Source of the DNA: Paroedura picta
Taxonomy: Eukaryota; Chordata; Lepidosauria; Squamata; Gekkonidae
Direction of reading: 5' to 3'
Assembly (NCBI RefSeq): GCF_049243985.1
Contig: NC_135371.1
Location: 637,501 to 701,500, forward strand
Length of the DNA stretch: 64,000 nucleotides
Under the pieces are notes generated by a model that saw only the letters and a program-made list of their open reading frames with translations, did no database searches and was not told the origin of the DNA. Below, one piece after another: positions 45,294-55,289 of this stretch. Made by a program: the position numbers and the translations under genes. Position 1 is the first letter of the stretch, and each line of letters starts with the position of its first letter.

Positions 45294-45526
45294 CTGATGG
45301 AATAAACAGAGAGATCCTGTTAGACTTAAGGATACCGGCCCCTCCCCCACAAGCGCCACAGCTGGCCTCTTGCCCAGGAGTTACTGAGCCTCCAGATTTA
45401 AGGCCCCCAGAAGACCCCCCCCCGCCTTATGCAGATTGCATGAAACCCAACATTGCTCAGAAATGAATATATTTCCTATGCCAATTCCTTGCTTGTTCCC
45501 TTGAGGTCATTGGGAAGGATACTCAC

Positions 45527-45649
45527 TCTCAGCCAGCCTGTTTGGGAAGGAAATATGCTCTTGGGGTCTTTTTGAGAAACTCTCCAGCCTGTCTTCGGGT
45601 GCAAGGCCCTTTTTTGTCTCCGCCAAATTGTCTCTTATTCTTCGGGCTC
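45527..45649 (-). CDS. ZB linker exon between KRAB and fingers
   Basis: Encodes GARRIRDNLAETKKGLAPED then RLESFSKRPQEHISFPNRLA and ES, a charged linker with no known domain. The acceptor ATCTGTGAAAG and donor GTGAGT fit. 123 bp enters and leaves in phase 1, matching the end of the KRAB exon and the start of the finger exon. No counterpart was found in ZA. Confidence 0.65.
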
Positions 45650-46530
45650 CTTTCACAGATAGAAAGGGAGAGAGATTCTTCTTACATGGGAAAAGAGAAA
45701 AACTGAAGAATAAAAATTCTCCGGGAGGGGCAGAAACACGGTCAAGATGAAAGCCCCCAACGTGCAACAGTATCAGGGAGTTGCATCTGTGGGGCGAAGC
45801 TCCCTTGTACCCCTAGAAGGTTCCTCCCCCCACCCCCTCAAGGCTGGATTCAAGAATGTGATGATTGGTTCATTGTGCAGGAGGGAAGTGGGACTGGGGG
45901 CCTTCTGTGACTCTTTGGGAAATTCCGTCCACGAAGACCCTTGATTGGGTCCCTGGGACCCCCTGACCCTTGAGAGGGGAAAAGCATAATGCCAGAGGGA
46001 AACCATGCAAACTTTATGCTCAGGGCTTGGGACAGATTCAGGGGTGGTGGCAGAATACCTGCTGGGGGAGCTTAGGGGGATCCTGACTCCCTGTTTGTCA
46101 CTCATGAACTCTTGACCTGTGTGGCCCACGGAGACGGGGGAATCGCTCTCTCTGTGGGTGACTGCAGCCTGTTTAGCGATGTACCTGTGAGGTAGCTCTG
46201 ATGGATGCACCTGTTCAAGGATGTTCCGCACAGGTGTGGTTGGTGACCTCTTTCAACCTATGCTTGTCTTTGACCACCTAAGACGGGCCCGATCCTGACC
46301 TTCATGCTACGTCTTCCACAAAGGCTTCTAGAGGCCCTTGGCAGTGTCAGGAGCCATCATGGGACGATGGCCACTGGGGGCTCCAGGTGGGCCTGACCCA
46401 CACGCCTCAGCACAGGGGGCTGCCTCTGGCTACTCAGGCCCTGGGCCCACCGGAGTCGGCATTCCCCTCTCAGACGGGCAGCCCAAGGCTCAGGCCCTTT
46501 CACTTCACCTCCTGCCTGACCCTTCACACT
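45650..46530 (-). other. ZB intron, no further exon seen
   Basis: No recognisable coding sequence or clear repeat apart from the tRNA-like SINE at its end next to KRAB. Confidence 0.45.
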
Positions 46531-46609
46531 GGAGATGCTGCCGGGGATCGAACCCGGGGCCTCCTGCAGGCCAAGCAGAGGCTCTGCCAGTGAGCCAAGA
46601 CCCCTCCCC
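46531..46609 (-). repeat. tRNA-Ala-like SINE (ZB copy)
   Basis: Same element as 33982-34055 at the same distance from the KRAB exon: CTTGGCTCACTGGCAGAGCC, CTGCTTGGCCTGCAGGAGGC and B box GGTTCGATCCCC. It was inherited through the ZA/ZB duplication. Confidence 0.6.
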
Positions 46610-46716
46610 AAAAGCAGAGCAGACCTCCGAATGGTGTGTTGATATTCAATCGTTTGATTCCTGCCTCACCACAAGGGCCCCAATTCCCACGTTTTGCACC
46701 CGGGTCAGCCCCTTAC

Positions 46717-46849
46717 CCAGAAAGGCCACATTCTCAGCGTTCTCCCACATGACTTCCCTCCACAGAGCCCTTTGGGCCGGATCCAGCAGGGCCCACTCGG
46801 CCGGGGAGAAGGAGACGGACACGTCCTCCAAGGAGAAGGAGGGGAGACC
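46717..46849 (-). CDS. ZB KRAB A-box exon
   Basis: 133 bp, encoding the same KRAB A box as [22 protein letters not shown] then [19 protein letters not shown]. It differs at MWEN (MREN in ZA) and near the start (S for C-type change before LEDV). Donor GTAAGG at 46711-46716; acceptor TCTCTTCCAG. Phase 0 in, phase 1 out. The intact frame shows ZB is damaged only in its finger exon. Confidence 0.9.
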
Positions 46850-47019
46850 CTGGAAGAGAAAGCAGACCCCCCCCCTCAGAGATCACGCCAGGCAGAGGGA
46901 AAGGGACAGGATGCAGGGCTTGGGAGGGGGGAGGGAGGGGCCTTCAGAGGACCTCCCAGGAGCAGAAGCCCCCCGAGAAGGGAGGAGGGCCCAGGCTGCC
47001 CCCTGCTCCTCTCTCCTAC

Positions 47020-47090
47020 CTGGACTGGGGGTGCAGCAGCCTCTTCCTCCCCTCTGAAAAGAGGAAACCTTGACAGCATCTCTTCACTGC
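47020..47090 (-). CDS. ZB 71-bp linker exon
   Basis: Encodes SEEMLSRFPLFRGEEEAAAP then PVQ; one difference from the ZA exon (S for L). Acceptor CTAACAG, donor GTAGGA. The neighbouring purine run is short here. Confidence 0.8.
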
Positions 47091-47720
47091 CTGTTAGAGA
47101 GACAAAAGGGGGGGAGGGAGGGAGGGAGGGAGTTTGGTTGTTTGTTCTCTGCCCCCTTCCCAGGTGTGGGGAACCTTCCCTGTTAACACTAAACACATCT
47201 TAAATGTTTTCTTTACAAAATCCTGGTGTAGGTGGAAGGGAAGCACCAGATCCGGAGGAGCCTCAGGGATTAGAGCTGCCGTCTGCGGGGCCCGTCTCCG
47301 GCCTGGGGGGACGTAATGGGGGGGGGATGAGGTCTCATGATACGTCACCGTCCCAATCAGTCCAGGCATGACTTGAGCACTTTTGGAAACTCAGACAAAA
47401 GTGTTTCCAGAGGGCCTCTTGTCAGGCGAACTTCACCATCCGGTTCTCAGCCCTCCCCAAAACTCCCGGCAGTCCTCGGCCACCACCGACCACCCCCCCC
47501 AGCCAACTCCCCCCCCCAGCCACACACAGGATGCCCCTCTGAGTACAAGCAGAGTAGCCAAATTTCCCCAGGACTCTTGTGCCCCACAGGCTGGTTTCCA
47601 GAGCTCTGCTGCCCCAGAAGCTGGAGGCTCCATTTATTCACTCTGTGCTGTGTGAAGAAGCATTTAATCTTTCAACTCTGGACCCCTCAGATTCTCAGTG
47701 TGCCCCAGTCACTTCCTTAC

Positions 47721-47835
47721 TGCAGGAGAGGGCATCTTGGCCACGCTCCACGGCCTGCGCCCACTGCCCCTCCTCGGACGGAGCTCCTTCCAACCCAAGG
47801 AGTGCATCTTCTGTCTTCACGGAGGGTCCCAGCAT
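47721..47835 (-). CDS. ZB 115-bp linker exon
   Basis: Encodes MLGPSVKTEDALLGLEGAPS then EEGQWAQAVERGQDALSC. The KTE motif resembles a sumoylation-type site (VKTE). Acceptor CTCTTTCAG, donor GTAAGG. It is more diverged from its ZA partner than the KRAB and SCAN exons are. Confidence 0.78.
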
Positions 47836-47865
47836 CTGAAAGAGCAGCCAGGGAGAGGGCTAAGG

Positions 47866-48217
47866 CAGTGGTCCTCAACCTCCAGTCCGGGGACCAGGAC
47901 CGGGCCATGGATCAGTCGGTACCGGGCCGCAGCTCCTCCTCATCCTCCTCCCCGGCCGCTGCCTCGAGGGCTGCCCTGCCACTGGCTCCCCTTTGGAGCT
48001 CTCCAGCGGCCGCCATGGCTGGGGCTTCCCTCCGTGTGGCACTGCACAGATAATGCTGGCAGCGCCCCCCAGTGGGTGGCAGAAACTCAGGGGTGCCGGC
48101 AGGAAAGCAAGCGGAGCAGGGGCTCAGGCGGCAGCTACGCCCCTTCGGCAAAAGACGACCCTCCCCCAGGCCTCAGTAAAATTGTCGATCCAGTGATAAA
48201 AAGGTTGGGGACCACTG
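47866..48217 (+). mobile_element. non-autonomous hAT element in ZB intron
   Basis: About 352 bp, starts CAGTGGTCCTCAACC and ends GGTTGGGGACCACTG. Flanked by GGCTAAGG / GCTAAGGG, an 8-bp target duplication with one base of overlap ambiguity. Same family as 12418-12774. Absent from the matching ZA intron (36611-36882), so it came in after the duplication. Confidence 0.85.
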
Positions 48218-48402
48218 GCTAAGGGGTGGAATGGGTCCTGCCCCACCTCCATCAGCAGACCTGGTGAGTTTTCAGGAGGGATGAGAAATTCTCTAATAGG
48301 AGGGGGCGGGATGATTAATACCTGGACAAATGTCCAGCAGGGAAGCTTCAGGATGAGATTGTGACTTGAACTGGACAAACCTGCAGGAATCCCCCTCCTC
48401 AC

Positions 48403-48850
48403 CTGCTCGGCCTGCCTCTTCTCCTGGGCCTGGCTGAGGAGGAAGCCTTCAGCCAGGGCCACCGCCTGGGTGCTGCTCTCCGGCCTGCATCCTCTCACCC
48501 AGCCCTGCATCTCCTGGGGCAGGAGGGCCAGGAACTGCTCCAGGATCACCCGGTCCAGCATCTGCCTCTTGGTGCTCCTCTCCGGCTCCAGCCAGCGGCT
48601 GCAAAGTCCGTGGAGCCGGCTGCAAACCTCCCTGGGCCCAGCGGCCTCCTGGTAGTGGAACGGCTGGAAGCTTCGGCTGCGTATGTCTGTGGTCACGGTG
48701 TCCTGAATCAAGATCTCCAGCCCAGCTCTCTCCCAGAATTCAACCCCACTCCCGGCTTGGGTGGGATGGGGGCCTCTGCTTGGCGTCCTGCCAGTTCCGG
48801 GTCCTTTGGGGTCCTCCTCTCCCACCTCCTTCGCCTTGTCCTTGGTCACC
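48403..48850 (-). CDS. ZB SCAN-domain exon
   Basis: SCAN dimerisation domain: [60 protein letters not shown] and [12 protein letters not shown]. It is preceded by the linker [20 protein letters not shown] identical to ZA. Donor GTGAGG at 48397-48402, phase 0. As in ZA, no in-frame ATG precedes the open frame, so the start codon is probably in an upstream exon. Confidence 0.87.
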
Positions 48851-49034
48851 TCTGACTCCGTAGCGATGCCTTTATTCCCTTGGCCGTGAAGTCAGGCCTA
48901 TCCCTGGGGGGAGGGAGAGGGACAGGCAGCAACCTGTCAAAAGGGAAACAAAAATGACTGGAGAGTCACCCTTGGACTTCACACCCTTCCCACGGTCAGG
49001 AGACAAGTGAGGATTGCCTATGTGCAGCTGGGAG

Positions 49035-49470
49035 GTTTGGAGACCAAGACGTATGAGGAGAGGTTGGGGGAGCTTGGTCTGTTTAGCCTGGAGAGGAGAC
49101 GACTGAGAGGGGATCTGAGAACCATCTTCAAGTATTTGAAAGGCTGCCATAGAGAGGATGGACCAGAACGAATGGGATGAAATTAATTCAACAGAAATTC
49201 CGTCTAAACATCTGGAAGAAGTTCCTAACAGTTAGAGCGATTTCTCAGTGGAACAGGCTTCCTCGGGAGGTGGTGGGTTCTCCATCTTGGGAGATTTTTA
49301 AGCAGAGGCTGGAGAGCCATCTGACGAAGAGGCGGATTCTGGGAAGGCTCAAGGGGGTGGCAGGGGGCAGGGGGTGAGCAAGAGGCCTGGGAGTGTCCTG
49401 CACAGTGCAGGGGGTTGGACTGGATGGCCCACCTTGGCTCCTTCCAACTCTTTGATTCTAGGATTAAAGC
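49035..49470 (+). mobile_element. CR1 LINE 3' end
   Basis: Sense-strand CR1 3' portion: GGTTGGGGGAGCTTGGTCTG, CTTCAAGTATTTGAAAGG, TGGAACAGGCTTCCTCGGGA, GGGTTGGACTGGATGGCCC and the terminal TTTGATTCTAGGATT. The longest CR1 piece in the window, 5'-truncated. Confidence 0.88.
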
Positions 49471-49859
49471 CAACAATTATGAGATGCAATAAGAAGCCGC
49501 CAGAGGGCTGCAGGGCTTCCTCCTTCCAAGGGGTCGGGGGGGGGGTCGGGGGGCAGCCAATCAGCGGGAAGGACGCCCCCACCTGGGCCCCGGGGCCCCC
49601 AAGGGCCAGCCTTGCATCCTCGCTGGGATCCCCTGAGCGGGACCCGAGAATCGCGCAGGGGCTGCGGCGGCCTCTGCCCGGGAGATGGGGGCGGGGGGTG
49701 GGGGGGGCGGTCGGAGGATCCCCGTCGCTCCCCTGCGCGCCCACTCTGCAAAGCTCGGCTGCGGGCGGGGACTCAAGCCCACCCTTGCGGCGTCTTTCCT
49801 CCGGGGGTCTCGTCGCCCCCCTCCCGCCAGGACCCTCCCCGCGAGGCTGCCCACTTGAG

Positions 49860-50180
49860 CGCCATCTGTACCTCCCGGCCGCCAATCCGGATTCCCTCCG
49901 CTTCCCTTTCCTGCCCCTCCCCCTCCCCAAAGGAGCACTTCCTCCCCCCTCCCCCCAGCCTTAACCCCCTCGGTGCTGCAGAGGGAGGCCGGGGGGGGGG
50001 GCTGCGCGGGAGGGACTCTACGAAGGGGCCGCGGGAGAGCCAGGCGGGACCTCGCCCCCCCCCACGTCCCCCCCCCGGCCCCCGGGGCGCTGCCCGCCCA
50101 GCTCAGCCCCAAAAGAGGAGAAGGGGGTCCGGGGTTTGGGCCGCCCCCCCTCCTGGGGTCCTCTCAGCGTCCCCCTGAAA
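49860..50180 (-). promoter_or_regulatory. ZB 5' CpG-rich region, probable promoter
   Basis: Homologous to the ZA block at 38650-39055. It has the CCAAAGGAGCACTTCCTCC box and the TTAACCCCCTCGGTGC box, and holds the empty site of the ZA MITE at 49976-49983. A CCAATCAGCGGG element lies at about 49557 on the gene side. No ATG with a SCAN frame is seen here. Confidence 0.5.
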
Positions 50181-50192
50181 GAGGGTTTAGAG

Positions 50193-50272
50193 CAGGTTCT
50201 CCACCTTCCTGATGCCGCCACCCTCTAATCCAGTTCCTCCTGTTGTGGCGACCCCCAACCGTAAAATTACGG
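50193..50272 (+). repeat. hAT-type end fragment
   Basis: CAGGTTCTCCACCTTCCTGA then GTTGTGGCGACCCCCAACCG and TAAAATTA match the well-known hAT-Charlie-like terminus (CAGTGGTTCTCAACC...ACCCCCAACCATAAAATTA). Confidence 0.55.
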
Positions 50273-50282
50273 GGGTCAAAGA

Positions 50283-50525
50283 CTCTCAGACAGCCTGGGG
50301 GCTTGTTGCCGCTCTTTATTGGGGCCAGAGGATGATGCAAGCGGTCCCCAGACCCCGCTGAGTGGCCCCACACTGAGCCCCAATGGATGCCCTCGTAGGA
50401 GGCCCAGGGATACGCCATTGGCCTGATCGTACTGGTGGCTTTGGGCTGATTGGATCCCAGGGCCATGGGCCGATCCTCCACACACAGGACCATTAGCCTG
50501 GCCACAAGCACAATGGGCCTTACCC
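50283..50525 (-). repeat. possible solitary LTR fossil
   Basis: In minus orientation there are CCAAT motifs, then AATAAAG followed by GCGGCAACAAGCCCC, an arrangement like the promoter and poly(A) part of a retroviral LTR. Boundaries and target repeats are not clear. Old and fragmentary if real. Confidence 0.3.
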
Positions 50526-50755
50526 CTTAGGAAGTCACTCTGCAGGTGAGGCCCGGAGCCCGCAAGGGTCAGGGTGCTGGGAAGTCCTCCTCGACTGAGG
50601 GGGCCTCAGGCAAGGCGGGCGCAGCGTGCTGTGGGGGTGCTGCAAGGGGTGCTGGCTCGGGAGCTGGTGGTCTTGGCTGTCCCACCGCAGAGACCCGTGC
50701 CGGGGGCTTCTCCCTGTCACCTGAGGGTTTTATGTAGCTTAAAACGCCGTATCTA

Positions 50756-51747
50756 ATGCTTCCTCTGCAGGGCCAGCCACAGGGCAGAGAGTCCGAGGCC
50801 TTCCCCTGAGAAGACCCTCAGAAGAGCCCTGCTGGGTCAGGCCAGGGAGGGTCCCTCCAGTCCAGCCTCCCGTCTCACCCAGGGGCCAGCCAGTTCCTCT
50901 GCAGGGCCAGCCACAGGGCAGAGAGGCCGAGGCCTTCCCCTGAGAAGACCCTCAGAAGAGCCCTGCTGGGTCAGGCCAGGGAGGGTCCCTCCAGTCCAGC
51001 CTCCCCTCTCACCCAGGGGCCAGCCAGTTCCTCTGCAGGGCCAGCCACAGGGCAGAGAGGCCGAGGCCTCCCCCTGAGAAGACCCTCAGAAGAGCCCTGC
51101 TGGGTCAGGCCAGGGAGGGTCCCTCCAGTCCAGCCTCCCGTCTCACCCAGGGGCCAGCCAGTTCCTCTGCAGGGCCAGCCACAGGGCAGAGAGGCCGAGG
51201 CCTTCCCCTGAGAAGACCCTCAGAAGAGCCCTGCTGGGTCAGACCAGGGAGGGTCCCTCCAGTCCAGCCTCCTTCCTCACCCAGGGGCCAGCCAGTTCCT
51301 CTGCAGGGCCAGCCACAGGGCAGAGAGGCCGAGGCCTTCCCCTGAGAAGACCCTCAGAAGAGCCCTGCTGGGTCAGGCCAGGGAGGGTCCCTCCAGTCCA
51401 GCCTCCCGTCTCACCCAGGGGCCAGCCAGTTCCTCTGCAGGGCCAGCCACAGGGCAGAGAGGCCGAGGCCTTCCCCTGAGAAGACCCTCAGAAGAGCCCT
51501 GCTGGGTCAGGCCAGGGAGGGTCCCTCCAGTCCAGCCTCCCCTCTCACCCAGGGGCCAGCCAGTTCCTCTGCAGGGCCAGCCACAGGGCAGAGAGGCCGA
51601 GGCCTTCCCCTGATAAGACTCTCAGAAGAGGCCTGCTGGGTAGGCCAGGGAGGGTCCCTCCAGTCCAGCCTCCCGTCTCACCCAGGGGCCAGCCAGTTCC
51701 TCTGCAGGGCCAGCCACAGGGCAGGGAGGCTGAGGCCTTCCCCTGAA
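50756..51747 (-). repeat. 134-bp satellite array, first block
   Basis: About 7.3 units. CAGTTCCTCTGCAGGGCC recurs at 50891, 51025, 51159 and 51293 and onward at exactly 134 bp. Each unit contains CTGCTGGGTCAGGCCAGGGA and CTTCCCCTGAGAAGACCCTC. The same unit appears reversed at 55290-56600. The sequence is related to a CR1-like LINE tail (ACCCAGCAGGGCTCTTCT in reverse). Confidence 0.93.
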
Positions 51748-52824
51748 GCTTCCTCCTGGCTCTGGAAATCAGATTATTGCCTCTGAATGTGGAGGTTCTC
51801 CTGAGTCACCATCAGTAGCCATAGACTTATCCTCCATGAACCTCTCTCTATCAACCCCTTTTATCCCTGTGGCCATCATTACATCCTCTGGCAGTGAATT
51901 CCACATTTTGATCGCTCCGATCTTTTTCACTGGAGATGCTGGGGTTTGAACCTGGAACCTGGTACCATCTTCATGCAAATCAGGGGCTCCAGGGCTAAGA
52001 CCCAGCCCCCCCCCCCCCGAGGCCTGCTTCGATAAGGTTTTTTTGCCCAAAAGGTTTACTGAAGGGTCAGTAATGCTGGACTCCAGAAAGACTTTGGAGG
52101 AAAGGAATCCCACAGGATGGGGGCACCACAAGGAGCTTCAGGCGGGGAGAACGGCATGAGGGGGAGGCCTTCCCCCACCTCTCCCGGCTGCTTCCCAGCA
52201 TAGCCCAGACCCTAACGGAGTCCCTGGCTCCTTGCGCTTGTGACCCACGAAGACGCCTTCGACCGCCTCAGCCCCTGGGGCCCCCCACTGGCCTGGGCCG
52301 GCCTTCCCAGAGGGAGAGGACTTAGGACCTTCTGCCTGCCAAGCAGATGCCCCACATGAAGTCACACCGGATCAGCATCGGAAGGGGAACCTCGGCCAGG
52401 ACAGCTGCAGGGAAGAAAATAGAGGAGGAATGGGGCTCTTTGTGGATGTCTTTTATTTATGTCAGGCCTGTCCTTCAGAGTGGGGGTGGGGTGGGAGGGT
52501 CTACCAGGGTGGCTTTCAGCAAATCATAACGGGACCGAAAAAAGAAACCAGACTCACAAGGAACAGATAATCTACAGGGCCTCAAAACAGGGAAGTGTTA
52601 AAATTAAAAGGTTGAGTTAAAATCTTGTTTCTAATAAGCACTTTTAAGCTGGATCCTAAAGAGCAGGAGGAGCAGGACGGATCCAGGAAACCCGCTCCAA
52701 GACTCTTTTGGCCTGATTGGGAGTATCACACCACAAATCCCTCCGCTAAATATCTTTCCCAGGACTCCGAACTAGGTGGATTTGCTGTGAAACCTGCTCA
52801 GGAGATTAGAGGTCACTGCTCTTA
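51748..52824. other. intergenic DNA between ZB and ZC
   Basis: A decayed tRNA-like SINE at about 51920-52010 (TTCACTGGAGATGCTGGGGT..GAACCTGG) and another scrap near 52315-52360. No gene recognised. Confidence 0.4.
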
Positions 52825-53096
52825 ACCAGAAGAGGAAGAACAAGAAGAAGGGTTGTTTTTTATACTGCATTTTCCACTACTAGATGGCGGCTTACAATCA
52901 GCTCCTGATCTTCTCCCCACAACAGACACCCTGTGAGATAGGCAGGGCTGAGAAAGCTCTAACAGAGCTGCTCAGTGAAATTAGCACTGTCAGGGCTGTG
53001 ACTAACCCAAGGTCACCCCACTGGCAGCGTGTGGTGGAGGGGGAATCAAACCCGGCTTGCCACACTAGAAGCTGCTGATCCCGACCACGACACCAA
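52825..53096 (-). mobile_element. Sauria SINE
   Basis: Reversed copy with AGAAGAAGGGTTG tail, CTTCTCCCCACAACAGACAC, CCCAAGGTCACCCCACTGGC and a tRNA-like head end at CACGACACCAAGGGG. Confidence 0.8.
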
Positions 53097-53426
53097 GGGG
53101 CCTCTCAAGAGACACCCCAATGGCTCCAGCGGAGGTTCCCGACCCACCCTCCGTGGTCCTGGCCCTGAGGCGGCTGCCGCGCCCATCCCGGGGTAGGAGC
53201 CCCTGCTGGGCTGGGCTGGGCTGGGGGGGGGTCCTCTTCCTCCGGCCCAGCCCCCCCCCCCACCAGCAGTGACTCGACCCTCCCCTCCCCTCCCCTCGGA
53301 GGTCAGTTTCCCCCCCTTGACTTTTTGCGCGGAGAACAAAAGCGCAGCTCAGAGCAGCGGGAACCTCGCAGACTTGCCATGGGGGGGGGTCCACAGGCAA
53401 GCCCCCCCCCCCGTTTGCTTCCCGCA

Positions 53427-53900
53427 GAACTGCGCCCCGAGGGTTAAGGGGGGCGAGGCTGAGCTCCTAGAGAGGCTGCCGGGGGGGGGTCACTTCCTGC
53501 CAGCCCGCCCAGACCTCCCCCCCGTCCGCCTCCTCCTCCTGGAAAGCCGCCTTTGCTCCGCGCCTCAGCCCGACTTCCCCGCCCGCAGATCCGGTGAGCT
53601 GGGGATGCATGGGGGGGGGGGATGCAATGCGTGGGGGGCTCAAATGGGGGGGGCATGCCCGTTGAGGGTAGAGCTGAACCCCCCCCCTCCGTTCCCGGTG
53701 TGGTTTCTGCGCCGGAGGCTTTGCTGCCCCCCGCCCCCCCCCGGGGAATCGGGGCTTCGGGGTTTAGCACTGGGGCTCACGCGAGCAGGTCATTATTGCG
53801 GGTTTCCCCCCCCCCCGCGAGGGGGAGGGGCCCACAGGCATTTAAAGGACGCGGACGAGGACGATTCTTCATTGATTTCATTGATTCGACTTTCAGGCCG
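53427..53900 (+). promoter_or_regulatory. ZC 5' CpG-rich region, probable promoter
   Basis: Contains CCCCGAGGGTTAAGGGGGG (53436) and CACTTCCTG. In ZC orientation these match the reversed TTAACCCCCTCGGTGC and AGCACTTCCTCC boxes upstream of ZA and ZB. That makes ZC an inverted member of the same family. Confidence 0.4.
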
Positions 53901-54008
53901 CCCATTGCGGAGGGCGCTTCCTCCGAGTTCGGGTTTTTTGAAAGGCTGTTAGCCGCCCCGAGGCTGTGGTCAGAGAGGGGTGACCAACACATTAAATTAA
54001 ATCGAAAT

Positions 54009-54041
54009 TAATAATAATAATAATAATTAATAATAATAATG
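54009..54041 (+). repeat. AAT microsatellite
   Basis: TAATAATAATAATAATTAAT run of about 33 bp. Confidence 0.8.
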
Positions 54042-54324
54042 ATGACGGCTGCAAGATCTGCAGGAAGGTGGGTGAAATCAGCCCCCCCCTTTGACTTGGC
54101 CCTGAGCAGGGTTGAGCCCCCCTGACCCCCCCCCACCCCACACTGAGGAGGTTTCCCTGGGATGGAGCCCAGGAGGGACAGGAATCCTCCTTGGGACAGT
54201 CCGGCCTCAATGGAGGCTCTTCCCGGAGCCCCCCAAGCCCCTCTGGGGGGGGGGGAGATGCTCTGTCCTGCCCTTTATACCCAGGCGGCTCAGCTCCTCC
54301 CCTCCCGTGGGTCCCCTGGGCTCT

Positions 54325-54376
54325 GATTGGCTGGCCGGCACTCGGATTGGCATGAAGCCAAAGTCACAAGGATTGG
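54325..54376 (-). promoter_or_regulatory. triple inverted CCAAT cluster
   Basis: GATTGG occurs at 54325-54330, 54345-54350 and 54371-54376 (spacing 20 and 26 bp), about 50 bp downstream of CCTTTATACCC. Multiple NF-Y sites with helical-turn spacing are typical of CCAAT-driven promoters. It may serve as an alternative or main ZC promoter, or act on the opposite strand. Confidence 0.45.
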
Positions 54377-55021
54377 TCCAGAGCCCTGGAGGAGAGGCGG
54401 GACCCTGGAAGATGATGGGCACCCAGGAAGGGGACACGAAATTGCACAGTAATAGAATGAATCTTCTCTCTCCCTGGCAGAACTTGACCTTACCTAATGA
54501 AGCAGGTAAAGAAAAGAGAGGGGGAAGTTCTCCACACAGCACTAAATGGATGCTTGGAATGTGGTATTGGGATGGGACCTCACTTTCATGAGGGACAGAC
54601 GTATCAGTGGCTAAGTGGAGCCTCCATATTCAGGAGCAGGATACCTGTGAAGATCAGCTGTGGCGAGGGGGGCGGCAGCCACAGGGGAATCCTGTTCCCT
54701 TCTTGCCGGGCAGCCGCATGTCCCAGAGGCATTAGGTCACCCTGTGAGTAAAAGGTGCCGGATGAGGCGGATCTTGGGCCTGGCCTTGCAGGACCTGTTT
54801 CTCTCCATCCAGGGACGGCCTCTGTCTGCAGGCGTCTGACAAAGGGGCTCCCTCTTTTCCCTGCAGAGAGGAGTCTCCACGCCTTGCCGTCATCAGACCG
54901 GAGGGGGTCCCCTGATGCTCCCAGAACCCTCTTCTGGGCCTTGCACCGGTTCTGCTCTCCCTCCCCCTGAGAAGGAAACCGGCAGAAGAACGGGGAGATC
55001 CTGACTGCTGCGTCCCCAGCG

Positions 55022-55105
55022 ATGCAGAGCGGGGCTGGAGGACGTGGGCGGGAGGCCGAAGGATTCCTCCTGAGCCAGGCCGAGCCAGTGAAGCCGGAGG
55101 ACCAG
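55022..55105 (+). CDS. ZC exon with SCAN tail
   Basis: ATG at 55022 opens [20 protein letters not shown] then EPVKPEDQ before donor GTGAGG, phase 0. The [10 protein letters not shown] words match the last turn of the SCAN domain ([10 protein letters not shown] in ZA and ZB). The helical core is absent, so ZC has lost its dimerisation domain or has a shortened first coding exon. Alternatively the exon begins at the CCCCAG acceptor just before ATG. Confidence 0.55.
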
Positions 55106-55180
55106 GTGAGGGAGTTCCCCCAAGGCCAGAAAAGGTGGGAGAGGCTCTGCTCATACGCCTTTCTCCTCAAAGGCCTTCCT

Positions 55181-55253
55181 TCCTTCCTTCCTTCCTTCCT
55201 TCCTTCCTTCCTTCCTTCCTCCCTCCCTCCCTCCCTCCCTCCCTCCCTCCCTC
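55181..55253 (+). repeat. TTCC/CTCC microsatellite
   Basis: About nine TTCC units followed by nine CCTC units, in ZC intron 1. Confidence 0.9.
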
Positions 55254-55289
55254 ACAGCTTTAAAACCTTTATTAGCTGCCTTTCTACCT

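Noticed and set aside
49561-50178. Coding exon upstream of ZB SCAN with long open frames
   Set aside because: CpG-rich sequence open in several frames on both strands; no SCAN-leader similarity seen.
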